64,000 nt of DNA, taken from the NCBI RefSeq assembly GCF_012273895.1, contig NC_052102.1, forward strand, positions 930,001 to 994,000, read 5' to 3'. This DNA comes from Zerene cesonia (Eukaryota > Arthropoda > Insecta > Lepidoptera > Pieridae). The notes beneath the pieces are model-generated. The model did not search any database. It worked only from the letters and a program-made list of their open reading frames with translations, and had not been told where the DNA came from. The translations under genes were made by a program, and so were the position numbers. This document shows positions 33,601 to 44,451 of the stretch, one piece after another (the first letter of the stretch is position 1; every line of letters begins with the position of its first letter).

Positions 33601-35410
33601 GTTTGCTGAGGTGTAAGTGTATACACGTGTTTGTGCTGCGCAGAGTTGTTATTTAAATTTTCTTTCTTTTTTNNNNNNNNNNNNNNNNNNNNNNNNNNNN
33701 NNNNNNNNNNNNNNNNNNNNNNNNNNNNNNNNNNNNNNNNNNNNNNNNNNNNNNNNNNNNNNNNNNNNNNNNNNNNNNNNNNNNNNNNNNNNNNNNNNNN
33801 NNNNNNNNNNNNNNNNNNNNNNNNNNNNNNNNNNNNNNNNNNNNNNNNNNNNNNNNNNNNNNNNNNNNNNNNNNNNNNNNNNNNNNNNNNNNNNNNNNNN
33901 NNNNNNNNNNNNNNNNNNNNNNNNNNNNNNNNNNNNNNNNNNNNNNNNNNNNNNNNNNNNNNNNNNNNNNNNNNNNNNNNNNNNNNNNNNNNNNNNNNNN
34001 NNNNNNNNNNNNNNNNNNNNNNNNNNNNNNNNNNNNNNNNNNNNNNNNNNNNNNNNNNNNNNNNNNNNNNNNNNNNNNNNNNNNNNNNNNNNNNNNNNNN
34101 NNNNNNNNNNNNNNNNNNNNNNNNNNNNNNNNNNNNNNNNNNNNNNNNNNNNNNNNNNNNNNNNNNNNNNNNNNNNNNNNNNNNNNNNNNNNNNNNNNNN
34201 NNNNNNNNNNNNNNNNNNNNNNNNNNNNNNNNNNNNNNNNNNNNNNNNNNNNNNNNNNNNNNNNNNNNNNNNNNNNNNNNNNNNNNNNNNNNNNNNNNNN
34301 NNNNNNNNNNNNNNNNNNNNNNNNNNNNNNNNNNNNNNNNNNNNNNNNNNNNNNNNNNNNNNNNNNNNNNNNNNNNNNNNNNNNNNNNNNNNNNNNNNNN
34401 NNNNNNNNNNNNNNNNNNNNNNNNNNNNNNNNNNNNNNNNNNNNNNNNNNNNNNNNNNNNNNNNNNNNNNNNNNNNNNNNNNNNNNNNNNNNNNNNNNNN
34501 NNNNNNNNNNNNNNNNNNNNNNNNNNNNNNNNNNNNNNNNNNNNNNNNNNNNNNNNNNNNNNNNNNNNNNNNNNNNNNNNNNNNNNNNNNNNNNNNNNNN
34601 NNNNNNNNNNNNNNNNNNNNNNNNNNNNNNNNNNNNNNNNNNNNNNNNNNNNNNNNNNNNNNNNNNNNNNNNTGTATCCTCTTCCCAACGTGACACTGGC
34701 AAAATTGTGCAAAAACATAATTGCCATTCAACAAAAAATTGAATTGAATTAGACTTACGCGGGTGAAACCGCAGGGCGCAGCTAGTATTTCATAAAGACT
34801 AAATATATTTGTGAAACATTGTTTAAAAGTAATTGTAAAATTTTATATAATGGCTCAATGGAGCTTAATGTTAAATATACCTGCTTGCATCTCCGATAGC
34901 ATGGTACATTCCTTGTTATAAGGAATTGCTTATCAGCTGGTAGATATGGTTTGATTTTAGACTCCTCTCCCTTCGCCCACTGCCAGGTGGGACAGTGGTG
35001 CACCAGGTGATCACCAGCCGCCACAAACTCTTCAGGAGTTAGAACACCAGTTTCTTGGAATTTAGATTCCTGAATAATTCATTTAAGTTATGATAATTCG
35101 TTTGAAGATGTCTACAGATTGAGGATGTATGTGAATAAAACGTCTCAAAATAAGTGGGTGTAAAATTTTCTATTAAGAATACATTGGTCTTTATATTAAA
35201 TTTATTGTTGTTATCGACTGAATATACAAGATTATTTATTACCAAATTGTAGTCCACATCCGGTGCTCTTGACATTTATTCATCACTTTGTATGCAACGA
35301 TAACACAATAGACGAGATAAAATGATTAATGAACCCACCTTCAAAACTGGTGTCAAGTAACCGGCGACCCCAAGAGCTGTGCCTTTTACTGTATTTATAA
35401 CACTCTGCAT
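30648..35410 (-). CDS. Atg3: Atg3, E2-like enzyme for Atg8-phosphatidylethanolamine conjugation
   Basis: Accepts Atg8 from the E1-like Atg7 and transfers it to phosphatidylethanolamine during autophagosome growth (known of the family). Seven exons: 35339-35410 (start ATG), 34881-35069, 33019-33132, 32423-32572, 31834-32007, 31464-31591, 30648-30801 (stop TAA). All phases agree; the product is 326 aa (human 314). N-terminal amphipathic helix MQSVINTVKGTALGVAGYL; then EFVAAGDHLVHHCPTWQW; an acidic flexible region (CEDHEKIIEDENDGEGGWVD and the Asp-rich exon 4); the E2 core RTRTYDLHITYDKYYQTPRL; catalytic Cys275 in SVHPCRHAEVMKK; end FTQNFTIH. Odd: exon 5 opens with a 27-residue Gly/Ala/Arg-rich stretch from GC-rich DNA. 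The start was chosen because it begins the canonical N-terminus. Divergent from Fis1. Confidence 0.96.
31168..31390 (+). mobile_element. dispersed repeat, family D
   Basis: Ends with 'CGTATGACGTAATTTATGGA-TAGCCCC', preceded by 'GTGACAAGGAGTGGGGAGGG'. The same ordered blocks occur at 38006-38243. Looks like a LINE-type 3' end. In the Atg3 intron just downstream of exon 6. Confidence 0.5.
32016..32042. repeat. CATA tetranucleotide microsatellite
   Basis: Six to seven tandem CATA units, lying 9 bases upstream (minus strand) of the start of Atg3 exon 5, so they occupy the polypyrimidine/branch-point zone of that acceptor. On the minus strand the repeat reads TATG. Confidence 0.85.
33600..34750. 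mobile_element. retroposed insertion inside the Helitron, with 14-bp target duplication
   Basis: AGACTTACGCGGGT occurs at 33586-33599 and again at 34751-34764, directly flanking the insert. Target duplications of this length suit target-primed (LINE or LINE-mobilised) insertion. The right end reads AAAAAATTGAATTGAATT, a short tail repeat of the kind seen on some RTE-like elements. Most of the insert is in the gap, so its identity is unknown and its true length cannot be read. Confidence 0.65.
33673..34672. other. assembly gap (1000 N) in an Atg3 intron
   Basis: Exactly 1000 N, lying inside a young insertion within a Helitron. Both edges are intronic, so the Atg3 coding sequence is not affected. 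Confidence 0.95.
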
Positions 35411-36143
35411 TCTTGATTCTTATTTATGTATATATAGATTCTTCATGTAAAAGTTATGTGGATTTTTATTTTTTCGAAAAGCCGGACAAAGCAAATAGGC
35501 TGTTACGCTGCAGCAAAACGAAATATTTCTTTCGACTTTTGACATAAATGATAAACAGTTTGTCTCGTCTGTCTCTGTCAAAATATGTTATGTCAGCCTT
35601 TGGCACAGAAAATAATCAATAATTGTCTAAAATATATTACAAAAAACATTTTACAATAAATGTCAATTAGGTAGGTACCTCAAGGGTACACAAAATTAAA
35701 GGTTAATATTTTTCTTGTTTCTTTTTTCGGTAAATTTCTCCTTGTTTTTGGAAATTTAGCAACCTGTTTTTATTTAGGTAGATAAAGACTGAGCTAGCCT
35801 CTGCGGGATATGAAAAATTTAAAAATTCTTATTGAGAAGAAAAAAGATCTGCTATATTACAATATTAATTATTGTTCAATTATGTAGATATCATGAAGTA
35901 CATATTTTCTTATACCCCGATATTTATCTATATGTTACCTGTAGTTCTTATTTTTAAGTTGTCAAAATATTATCTTTTGCTGTCTTTGTTAGCGATTACA
36001 AATGAATTGAACGGTAATAGAAGTCAATTTTTTATCAATACGCCGTTGTATCGTCGTCTCTTGAATTCATTCTCATAGTACCTACTTCTTCATATTATGA
36101 TAATTTAATGCTGAAAAATTAACACGCAATTTAATATTTCAAC
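35411..36143. promoter_or_regulatory. shared divergent promoter region of Atg3 and Fis1
   Basis: Only 733 bp separate the two start codons on opposite strands, so both 5'UTRs and promoters must lie here. No TATA box is obvious at a defined distance. A short AT-rich ORF (35872-36078, + strand) lacks family resemblance and I do not call it. Assignment rests on gene arrangement only. Confidence 0.5.
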
Positions 36144-38862
36144 ATGGATGATGTTTTAGATGAAGTGGTTTCGTCCGAAGACTTGCAAGTAAGAATGCTT
36201 ATTTCATAATGCAATTTTATGAGTCATAATATATAGTATAATGTTATATTGTTTTTTTTTTAGAAATTCGAGAAAGTCTACCATGAGCAGCTTCATCAAG
36301 GTACAATAACGCACAAGGCACAATTTGAGTATGCGTGGTGTTTGGTCAGAAGCAAATACGCGACGGATATCAGAAAGGTTTGAAAATATATATCGATTTT
36401 AAAGTATTCAAGTTATGAAAATATACCGAGTCAAATGCACTTGAAAATATCTTGAAATTATATTTGTACCACTTGCATTGTGTAACCATCTGCAGTTTGT
36501 TTGATAACATTGTAGATAAGAATTGCTATTACACGACAATGGTTTCTGTTCTTATGAGATTCATTTATCATCATTATAGTTAATACTGGCAGATTTATAT
36601 GCCTCTGAGATAGAACTAGTTGCTTATGATTATTATTATTTTAATAAATACATAAATTATTTGATTTCAGGGTATACTTTTGTTGAAAGATTTGTTCAAT
36701 TCCCACGCTGAGGGCAAACGAGACTACCTGTTCTACCTTGCTATTGGCAATGCTAGAATTAAGGAGTACAATAAGGCCCTACATTATGTGAAAGCATTCC
36801 TTGAAATCGAACCTGCCAACCAGCAGGTTTTAGCTTTAGAGGTAAGAAGATGTAAATTATAACAGTTGTTAGTAAAATGTGTTGTTTTAAATACTGGCCA
36901 TTGCTTTGTTAATTAAATATACTACAATGAATAGCTATTTTTTTTTCATTGTAGTATTATCACTTTTAAAATTATCTTAGTGAGGTTTTTTATCTTATTG
37001 TACATGTTCATGAAAGAAGAGAATAAAAAGGTATTTTAATGATTGAGGACATAAAGAAATAAGCATTTTCCATTTACTGATGTTGATAGTTTATTTCCAT
37101 CATTTATTCCTTTTTCGTCAGTTATCCAAATTTATTTATTCTGATCATCAATACAGAATTTTTTCTTAAAAATGCACATAAAAGTCATGAATGAAGGAGG
37201 AAATGAAGAGAATAAATGTCATTCAGAAGCCTATTATTCTATCATCACTTCATATTCTATAATAAATTATAAAACAATATCCATCTGATGTGATTATCTA
37301 ACTGTGTGTCTATTCACAATGAAATCATAAACCACTGCATTAATTTTGTGCTGGTGTTGCCAATGGATAGCTTGGTTCTCAAGGAATGTTTTATATAATT
37401 TGATTGGATATAATTTATGTTTTTGGATTGTAGACTATACGGACAGAGCCGTGGGCAGAGAACTAGTTATGTGTAAACTAGCATTCGTCCATGGCTTCGC
37501 AAGTGTTGAATAGATGTTAGATATATACATAATAGATATTATAATATAATATAATATAGATATTATACATATAAATATAAACCTTCCTCTTGAATCATTC
37601 CTATCTGCTGTTATTATATTTCCGTCCCCATCAAAATCCCTGGTATAGTTTTAAAGATCTAAGCATACATACCTACATACATAGGGACAGACATGGGAAG
37701 CAACTTTGCTTTATACTATGTAAAGATGATATTGTTTAATAGCATTGACATTGCATTTAAAAATATTTTAGATGCCTTATCATTCTGTCACTGATATAAA
37801 AGTCATCCTTTGTTATGAGATTATTGTCTCGACTGGAGTCAAGTGCAATAACCTTGTTTAAAGTAAACAATGATTATTTTAGGAGTTGTATTTATGTGCC
37901 AAAAATATTGAACTTTTTGGAGGTTTGCAATTTTATTTAGACTTTTTTTTTTATGTTTTTCTTTCTGTTGTCAATCCAATGCATTATTCATGCGAACTTT
38001 TGTGGAACCCTCGAATCCCTCGGGGTCAAAACCTTTGTGACGTCACATGATAAGGCTTAAAATATGGAATATGATTCGAAATTTAAAATTAAGGAACTCA
38101 ATCTAACTATTAAATCTGCGAACTTTGCTTTGATTTTTTTATTATTTTATATTGACAGACAGACAGACAGAATGTGACGAGTACGGGAGGGGTCAAAAAA
38201 AGCCCCAATTTCGTGTGACGTAATTTATGGATGGCCCCCTTATGTTGTGTATACCCTTTAGGAGCAATTAAAACTATCTTTCTATAATTGATACTAGTAC
38301 TGTGAGTTCGAATTTATTTCATAGACTGGTTTGAATTAAAGAATGAAATCAGTTTTTTTTTTTTTTTTGAAATCAATACGGGAAAAACGCTTCTCATTGC
38401 GGCTTCGCGATTAAGAACTTAGTTTGGATTTAACATATTTTCCTCTCATTTTATACTTATTTTTGCATTTTGTTTAATGTAGCTGTATGTTGCAATTTGT
38501 AATGACTGAAGCTATATTTCTATCTTTTGTATTATTCCATTTAATCTGAGAATAGGAACGTCAATTCTCTTTGCATATCTGCTATTTTTTATTTAATTTT
38601 GTCTTATTCTCATCAAATTTAAATGAAATTGATTCGTTTCAATGAATACCTATGTCGTCACCTCCTATTCTTATTTGAATCGCATTGTATGTAACCACGC
38701 AAATATATGCATTCGAATTGATTTGAATTTGAATTCTTCCAGCGTCAAATCAACAAGCGCATGGAGAAAGAAGGGATGATCGGCATCGCAGTGGCGAGCG
38801 GGGCAGTGCTGGCCATCGGTGGGCTAGTGGGGCTCGGCATAGCGCTCGCTAGTAAGAAATAG
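36144..38862 (+). CDS. Fis1: Fis1, mitochondrial fission 1 protein
   Basis: Tail-anchored outer mitochondrial membrane protein that takes part in mitochondrial and peroxisomal fission and in mitophagy (known of the family). Exons 36144-36188, 36264-36377, 36671-36841 and 38743-38862, phases consistent, giving 149 aa (human 152). The N-terminal helix MDDVLDEVVSSEDLQKFEKV is followed by two TPR-like units (FEYAWCLVRSKYATDIRKGI; YLFYLAIGNARIKEYNKALH and AFLEIEPANQQVLALE). The C-terminal membrane anchor spans about residues 124-146 (GIAVASGAVLAIGGLVGLGI) and a basic SKK tail follows. The start is the first ATG and gives the family N-terminus. The last codons contain a strong splice donor (see the candidate 3' exon). 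Head-to-head with Atg3. Confidence 0.96.
37430..37690 (-). mobile_element. degenerate repeat related to the 63620 element
   Basis: In reverse it shares 'cctcttgaatcattc...atctgctgttatta', 'tttccgtccccatcaaaatcc' and 'atctaagcatacatacctac' with the third CTAGT-ending family. Heavily decayed, in the Fis1 intron between exons 3 and 4. Confidence 0.4.
38006..38243 (+). mobile_element. dispersed repeat, family D
   Basis: 'CCTCGGGGTCAAAACCTTTG-TGACGTCAC', a short GACA repeat, 'GTGACGAGTACGGGAGGGGTC' and 'CGTGTGACGTAATTTATGGA-TGGCCCCC' parallel 31168-31390. In the Fis1 intron before the last coding exon. Confidence 0.5.
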
Positions 38863-39170
38863 CATTTGGCCTTTTTGTGAGTCCCTTTACGTTATTTTTC
38901 TTTATGTGTCAACAGGGTAACCGTTTACTTTTGCAATTGGAGTGTGGTTTAATCATTGCTAGCCCCTGCTGACTTGTGTTGTACAATGTCAACTATATAT
39001 TTGATTACAAACTTTTGAATAATTCTGTGAAAATCACATTGAAGATGATTTAGCTGTTACATATGCTTACATCTGTAGACATAGTGGTTATGACTTAATG
39101 TCATATGATCAATATAAAAAAAATCGATAAGTTTGAAATTAAATGTGTCTTATCATTTCAAATATTGAGT

Positions 39171-39355
39171 ACTAGCTGCGCCCTGCCGTTTCACCGTAGG
39201 AATATCGGGATAAAAAGTTGCCTATATGTTATTCCAGTTATGCAGCTATCTACATACCAAATTTCATTGCAATCGGTTCAGTAGTTTTTGCGTGAAAGAG
39301 CAACAAACACACACATACATCCTTACAAACTTTCGCATTTATAATATTAGTAGGA
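39171..39355 (-). mobile_element. non-autonomous Helitron, reverse orientation
   Basis: Begins ACTAGCTGCGCCCTGCCG and ends ATAATATTAGTAGGA, same family as the copies in tweek. A short internal stretch (the 'gtccgtatcccg' part) is missing. It lies between the last Fis1 coding exon and its candidate 3' exon. Confidence 0.85.
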
Positions 39356-39660
39356 AGTAGGATTACCAAAAACATGGGCGTAGCCAGCTCCCCCCAACCC
39401 TTATGGATTACCCCTCCGCGAAATGTTAAGATTATATAAGGTTATTAAAATGGGTGTACTCTTACTACATTACCTTGAAACTGTTACACTTCTTGATAAT
39501 GTAACCTTAAAATTCCTTCAGAGAGCTGTTTAAAACGGTTGTTTAATTGACTGTTGGCTTATTGAACTGGTTGTAAATATAAGAATAGACTTTAGCAGGA
39601 TTCAACCCCATTTTAAATTTTCATACCTGTTATCTTATCCGGTTTTTATTGCCACTATGC

Positions 39661-39663
<3 letters not shown>

Positions 39664-39700
<37 letters not shown>
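39664..39700. repeat. AT dinucleotide microsatellite
   Basis: An uninterrupted run of about 18 AT units in the Fis1 3' region. Confidence 0.9.
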
Positions 39701-39702
<2 letters not shown>

Positions 39703-40383
39703 TTTAAAAATAAAATAATATTGTAAACAGTTATTCTGTTGATGTTTATGTGGGTTCTTGGACTATACATATAATTAGTTTAGTTTTAGTTAATAATGTT
39801 TTTGCAAGTTGTGCTTATGTGTCTGTGTACTTATTTAAGGGTTACGGCAGTCAGTCTGTTCTGTCTTTAAGCTGAAGTCTATTAGCTGTGTTTACATATT
39901 ATATTTGTTCTTTTATGCCTTATCCATTTAAAGTCTATACTTTTTTTAGCTTTGTGTAAAATATAATGTCATGAATATCAAGGATTGCTAATGTCTTCTT
40001 TGTAATATTATTTTTTAGATAAAAGTTTCAAAAACCTTACATCATTACAGCTTCCATTGGATTAATACTTAACTTGTTTTCCGACCCAGCTTCGTCCGTG
40101 GTATATATGACTATCGCACTCGTATCGGGGTCGCATTCATATCCACCCATCAGTGAAATAATTTTTCAAATAGGTCCAGTAGTTCCTGAGATTATTGTGT
40201 ACAAATAAACAAATTCTTTAGTTTTATCTTATTTTAAAAGATATCTTATGCTGTAGGACAAAATTAAATTATGCACAGAATTCATAAAAATAATTAATAG
40301 TATACAGGTTATATATTTTTTCTTTAATAATATAGTCATAATGAGTTTCATTCATATTTAGTAATGTGTGGTTATTGTTGCAG

Positions 40384-40735
40384 AATGAACGCCTTATTTG
40401 GCGTTCATTATCTTCTCTCAAAGAAGAAACCAAAAGAAGAATAAAGGGGACACCTGTTTTTCACTGAACACCAAAAATTTATCCAAAATTTCACCCTAAG
40501 CGTAGTTCATTTTTGTACAAATATAAATTGCTTATTCACTTTACAAAATTGTTTAGATCAAATGAATTTACTTGGGTTTTTTTTAAGAAATTAAATATTT
40601 AATTATTTATTATGTGTAATATGTGTAATTTATTTCTTAGTGTTAGGCTTCTATGTAGTTAAGATTAAAACATATAATATTCTATATCAATGTATGTGAT
40701 TCCATTAAATAAATATGATTTGTTTTGATATAATT
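40384..40735 (+). other. Fis1: candidate alternative last exon / 3'UTR of Fis1
   Basis: The last Fis1 coding exon contains the donor A|GTAAGA (donor G at 38852), and TTATTGTTGCAG ends at 40383. Joining them reads GCT-A|AA-TGA, so the protein would end ALAK instead of ALASKK and the rest of the exon would be 3'UTR. AATAAA at 40708-40713 would end it. Both ends fit consensus, but use of the splice is inferred. Confidence 0.45.
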
Positions 40736-41463
40736 TTTAGTGTTATTTTCTCATCAATGTGTTAGGTGTATATGTGAGGTAAATTTAAAGAACAATCTTC
40801 AAAACAATTATTTTTATTTTGTTTATAATAATGTAGAGAAGCGGCATACAACTACATAGTACACTAATGAAGATGGCGTAAAACATGGCAACCAACCGAA
40901 TAAACATAAATATTATCATCTAAAAATAATTCGCTAATCATAGAGTTTCGAAACAAGGCAACACTGAAGAGACCATAGATAATATTCTGAATAATTCTTA
41001 GCATATTTTTCGTATTTTTTATCTGCAGTTTTGTACCTATATTGGAATTTTCTAACAGCTTATTTATTACAACCATAAAAGTAAACGTAGTTTGTGCTTT
41101 ATATAAGAGAATACACATACAAGCGTGATAACATACAAAAACATTTTTTCCTGTCGCAATAAAAAGACAAAATTAATAAACATGCACGAAAAAAATTAAT
41201 ATAGTGCACAAAAATTATATAAAACACTAATGTTCATGGAACATCGAGTAAACAAGAAAATCTTAAAGGAAACTAATGAGGTATTAAGATAAAAAAGACG
41301 TCGAACTTTCAAAGTTCACAAGGTAACTAAAAATACTTTATACACAATACTAAGAGCATAATGATTGACTTAGAGTCCTAATTATTATAATATCTCCACT
41401 GGTATATATATAATATATGTATTCATAATTCAACAACTGTTAGACGCGTGGTATTATATTGAT
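40736..41463. other. intergenic or 3'UTR sequence
   Basis: AT-rich, no supported ORF. TTTATT near 40813 (AATAAA on the minus strand) could end a minus-strand transcript, either abrupt with a long 3'UTR or the gene of the orphan exon at 41464-41528. Confidence 0.35.
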
Positions 41464-41528
41464 TTATAATTCCTTGATGATTGCATCACCAATCATCTGA
41501 CGACCGAACTTTCCGTTGAAATAATCAC
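41464..41528 (-). CDS. possible orphan terminal coding exon of an unidentified gene
   Basis: On the minus strand an acceptor TTTATTTTTAG is followed by a phase-1 exon reading GDYFNGKFGRQMIGDAIIKEL and a TAA stop. The peptide has a protein-like composition with no low complexity, but I do not recognise the family. Upstream exons could lie in the gap at 41946-42945. A chance ORF of 21 codons is possible. Confidence 0.3.
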
Positions 41529-41945
41529 CTAAAAATAAATTTCGCTTTTATTTTTAATAGCCTCATGTTTCTCTAATTTCCCAAAAATCGATATAATACC
41601 AACGAAATCTAAGAATATTTAATCTGTGGTATGCAAAACTGTGTTCAGAAAAATATATATTTTCATGATCACAATCTGGTAACTATTGCTTATGTACCGT
41701 GCTTTAACAACTATTTCATGAACTGTATCTTGTGGTAAATATTTTCTAAAAAATTACTATAACATTGTGTCAATTAAGCACACTTCTCTAAACAATCAAA
41801 AATTTTATGTACAGTCGAAATAATTACTCACTATGGCAACACTGATAACTGTCAACAAGGTTAATGTATACGCAAACACAAACCGACTTATTTCTTAAAT
41901 CTCACTAACACGCTAAACATAATGTTCAATCAACCCGTAGCACTT

Positions 41946-42945
41946 NNNNNNNNNNNNNNNNNNNNNNNNNNNNNNNNNNNNNNNNNNNNNNNNNNNNNNN
42001 NNNNNNNNNNNNNNNNNNNNNNNNNNNNNNNNNNNNNNNNNNNNNNNNNNNNNNNNNNNNNNNNNNNNNNNNNNNNNNNNNNNNNNNNNNNNNNNNNNNN
42101 NNNNNNNNNNNNNNNNNNNNNNNNNNNNNNNNNNNNNNNNNNNNNNNNNNNNNNNNNNNNNNNNNNNNNNNNNNNNNNNNNNNNNNNNNNNNNNNNNNNN
42201 NNNNNNNNNNNNNNNNNNNNNNNNNNNNNNNNNNNNNNNNNNNNNNNNNNNNNNNNNNNNNNNNNNNNNNNNNNNNNNNNNNNNNNNNNNNNNNNNNNNN
42301 NNNNNNNNNNNNNNNNNNNNNNNNNNNNNNNNNNNNNNNNNNNNNNNNNNNNNNNNNNNNNNNNNNNNNNNNNNNNNNNNNNNNNNNNNNNNNNNNNNNN
42401 NNNNNNNNNNNNNNNNNNNNNNNNNNNNNNNNNNNNNNNNNNNNNNNNNNNNNNNNNNNNNNNNNNNNNNNNNNNNNNNNNNNNNNNNNNNNNNNNNNNN
42501 NNNNNNNNNNNNNNNNNNNNNNNNNNNNNNNNNNNNNNNNNNNNNNNNNNNNNNNNNNNNNNNNNNNNNNNNNNNNNNNNNNNNNNNNNNNNNNNNNNNN
42601 NNNNNNNNNNNNNNNNNNNNNNNNNNNNNNNNNNNNNNNNNNNNNNNNNNNNNNNNNNNNNNNNNNNNNNNNNNNNNNNNNNNNNNNNNNNNNNNNNNNN
42701 NNNNNNNNNNNNNNNNNNNNNNNNNNNNNNNNNNNNNNNNNNNNNNNNNNNNNNNNNNNNNNNNNNNNNNNNNNNNNNNNNNNNNNNNNNNNNNNNNNNN
42801 NNNNNNNNNNNNNNNNNNNNNNNNNNNNNNNNNNNNNNNNNNNNNNNNNNNNNNNNNNNNNNNNNNNNNNNNNNNNNNNNNNNNNNNNNNNNNNNNNNNN
42901 NNNNNNNNNNNNNNNNNNNNNNNNNNNNNNNNNNNNNNNNNNNNN
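41946..42945. other. assembly gap (1000 N) between Fis1 and abrupt
   Basis: Exactly 1000 N with AT-rich, unannotated edges. True size unknown. Confidence 0.95.
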
Positions 42946-44451
42946 GGCAACTCGACAAATTCCAAAATCTCCCATATAAAAGATTAAATGCTCCATCTAT
43001 TGCTCTAAGTTCTCTTAACGTGAATTCTAAACTTCGGGAAGTAAATATATTTTGTGACTCGCTTACAAATACACTTATACTAAATAACTATAACATTGTA
43101 CTCTAAAAAATATGTATAATTATTGAAGGCTAATATGAGATTGTAATCACAGTATTTGTTAAGTAACCAGCCCACATTATTACTACAAAATAAACACTCA
43201 TGCGCATGCGCCTCAGTATCGAACGGTTATCCGGACAGCCACAGACCAACACATTTGGAACTACCCGCATACTATTTACATACATTAGAAGGCAACATCA
43301 AGGTATACTTTATTTATTGCTTTTGTTTCTATTTCTCTATATTCATATAATTTACATATCACCAAACATTATTTACAACGCATTACCTCAATATATTTTA
43401 TGTAATTCATATTTGAACTTGACGCGAATCGCTCGAAAAACTTGAAAAATATTCAGTCTCAAGACAAAAGATGTTACAATTTAGAATTTGCCCGTAAAGA
43501 ACTCTATAAACATATATTTATTATATTTTCGACTCGTATAAGCGACTCTTATACGAAACTTGTATAGTATAGTTAAGCTCTGTTATGTTTGTTCGTATAC
43601 AAAGATATTTGTTCACTAAATATAAGTGTGCTCATTCAATATAAGGTAATGTATTACTCGCTACTATTGTGACACAGTCTAATGTTTCTCTAGTGAGTGC
43701 ATTCACTATTTTAAATAAACGTTTAGTATATACGTATCTACGGGCAGCACTAAGAACCACCTAATGACTTGCATAATATTTTACCTACAATATACTCTAT
43801 ATAGTATATATATAAATGCAATCTGCAAAATGCATAAAACAACAGTTATTATATCTATAAATTGTATAAAATATTAAATAAAATCTATTGAAGTGAGGTA
43901 GATGGATGGAATTTCACAATTTGTGTGGATATATATTTTATAATCGTCGCCGCATTGGCCCGAACGTTGAGGTAGTTGGATGGAATTTCTATGTAAGAGG
44001 CCCTACTACGTGACAGGGACCTTACATACAATACAAAGTCACTACTCACTAGATTAGTATACTACTGAAACAATCTCACAAGTGGCGAGTCGACTCGAAC
44101 TAACGTGTTCAGGTTACACTAGTGACATATGGCATCTTGGTCGGGTAAAGGTTGAGCTCTAACAGTCACTACAATTTCTTATCCGACTCCAAAAGAATAA
44201 GGGTTGAAAGTTGAAACGCGCTTGACTCAGATAGCCATATTATCACGTCAACTTTGTGCAAGACCATTCCATAACCTAACTTAATTAACATTACATCGGC
44301 AATGGCACCAATGACATTCCACGGGTCAACAATAAAACCGTTTAAACATCGGCTAATGACGTAACATAACACTCAAGCACCGTTTGAAACCATCAACAAA
44401 AATATTGTTCTCAGTTTACATGCACTAATACGGAAAGTCGTTAAGGACATT
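42946..44451 (-). other. ab: probable abrupt 3'UTR / intergenic sequence
   Basis: No supported gene. Minus-strand AATAAA (TTTATT on +) occurs at about 43312 and 43515, which would give an abrupt 3'UTR of about 0.9-1.1 kb. A plus-strand open stretch from the gap edge to 43106 is AT-rich and not recognised. Confidence 0.35.

Larger units (their letters stand above)
33450..34786 (+). mobile_element. Helitron copy split by a later insertion
   Basis: The left part (33450-33599) holds the family block from TTGCTCTTTCGC to GACTTACGCGGGT. The right part (34751-34786) resumes AGACTTACGCGGGTGAAACC and ends GCAGCTAGT. Between them lies foreign sequence and a 1000-N gap. The 5' end is truncated. Located in the Atg3 intron between exons 2 and 3. 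Confidence 0.8.

Noticed and set aside
35872..36078. 68-codon ORF between Atg3 and Fis1
   Set aside because: AT-driven hydrophobic composition, no family resemblance, lies in the shared promoter zone.
42946..43106. Plus-strand open stretch after the last gap as a gene end
   Set aside because: AT-rich composition, start inside the gap, and no recognisable family; not enough to call.
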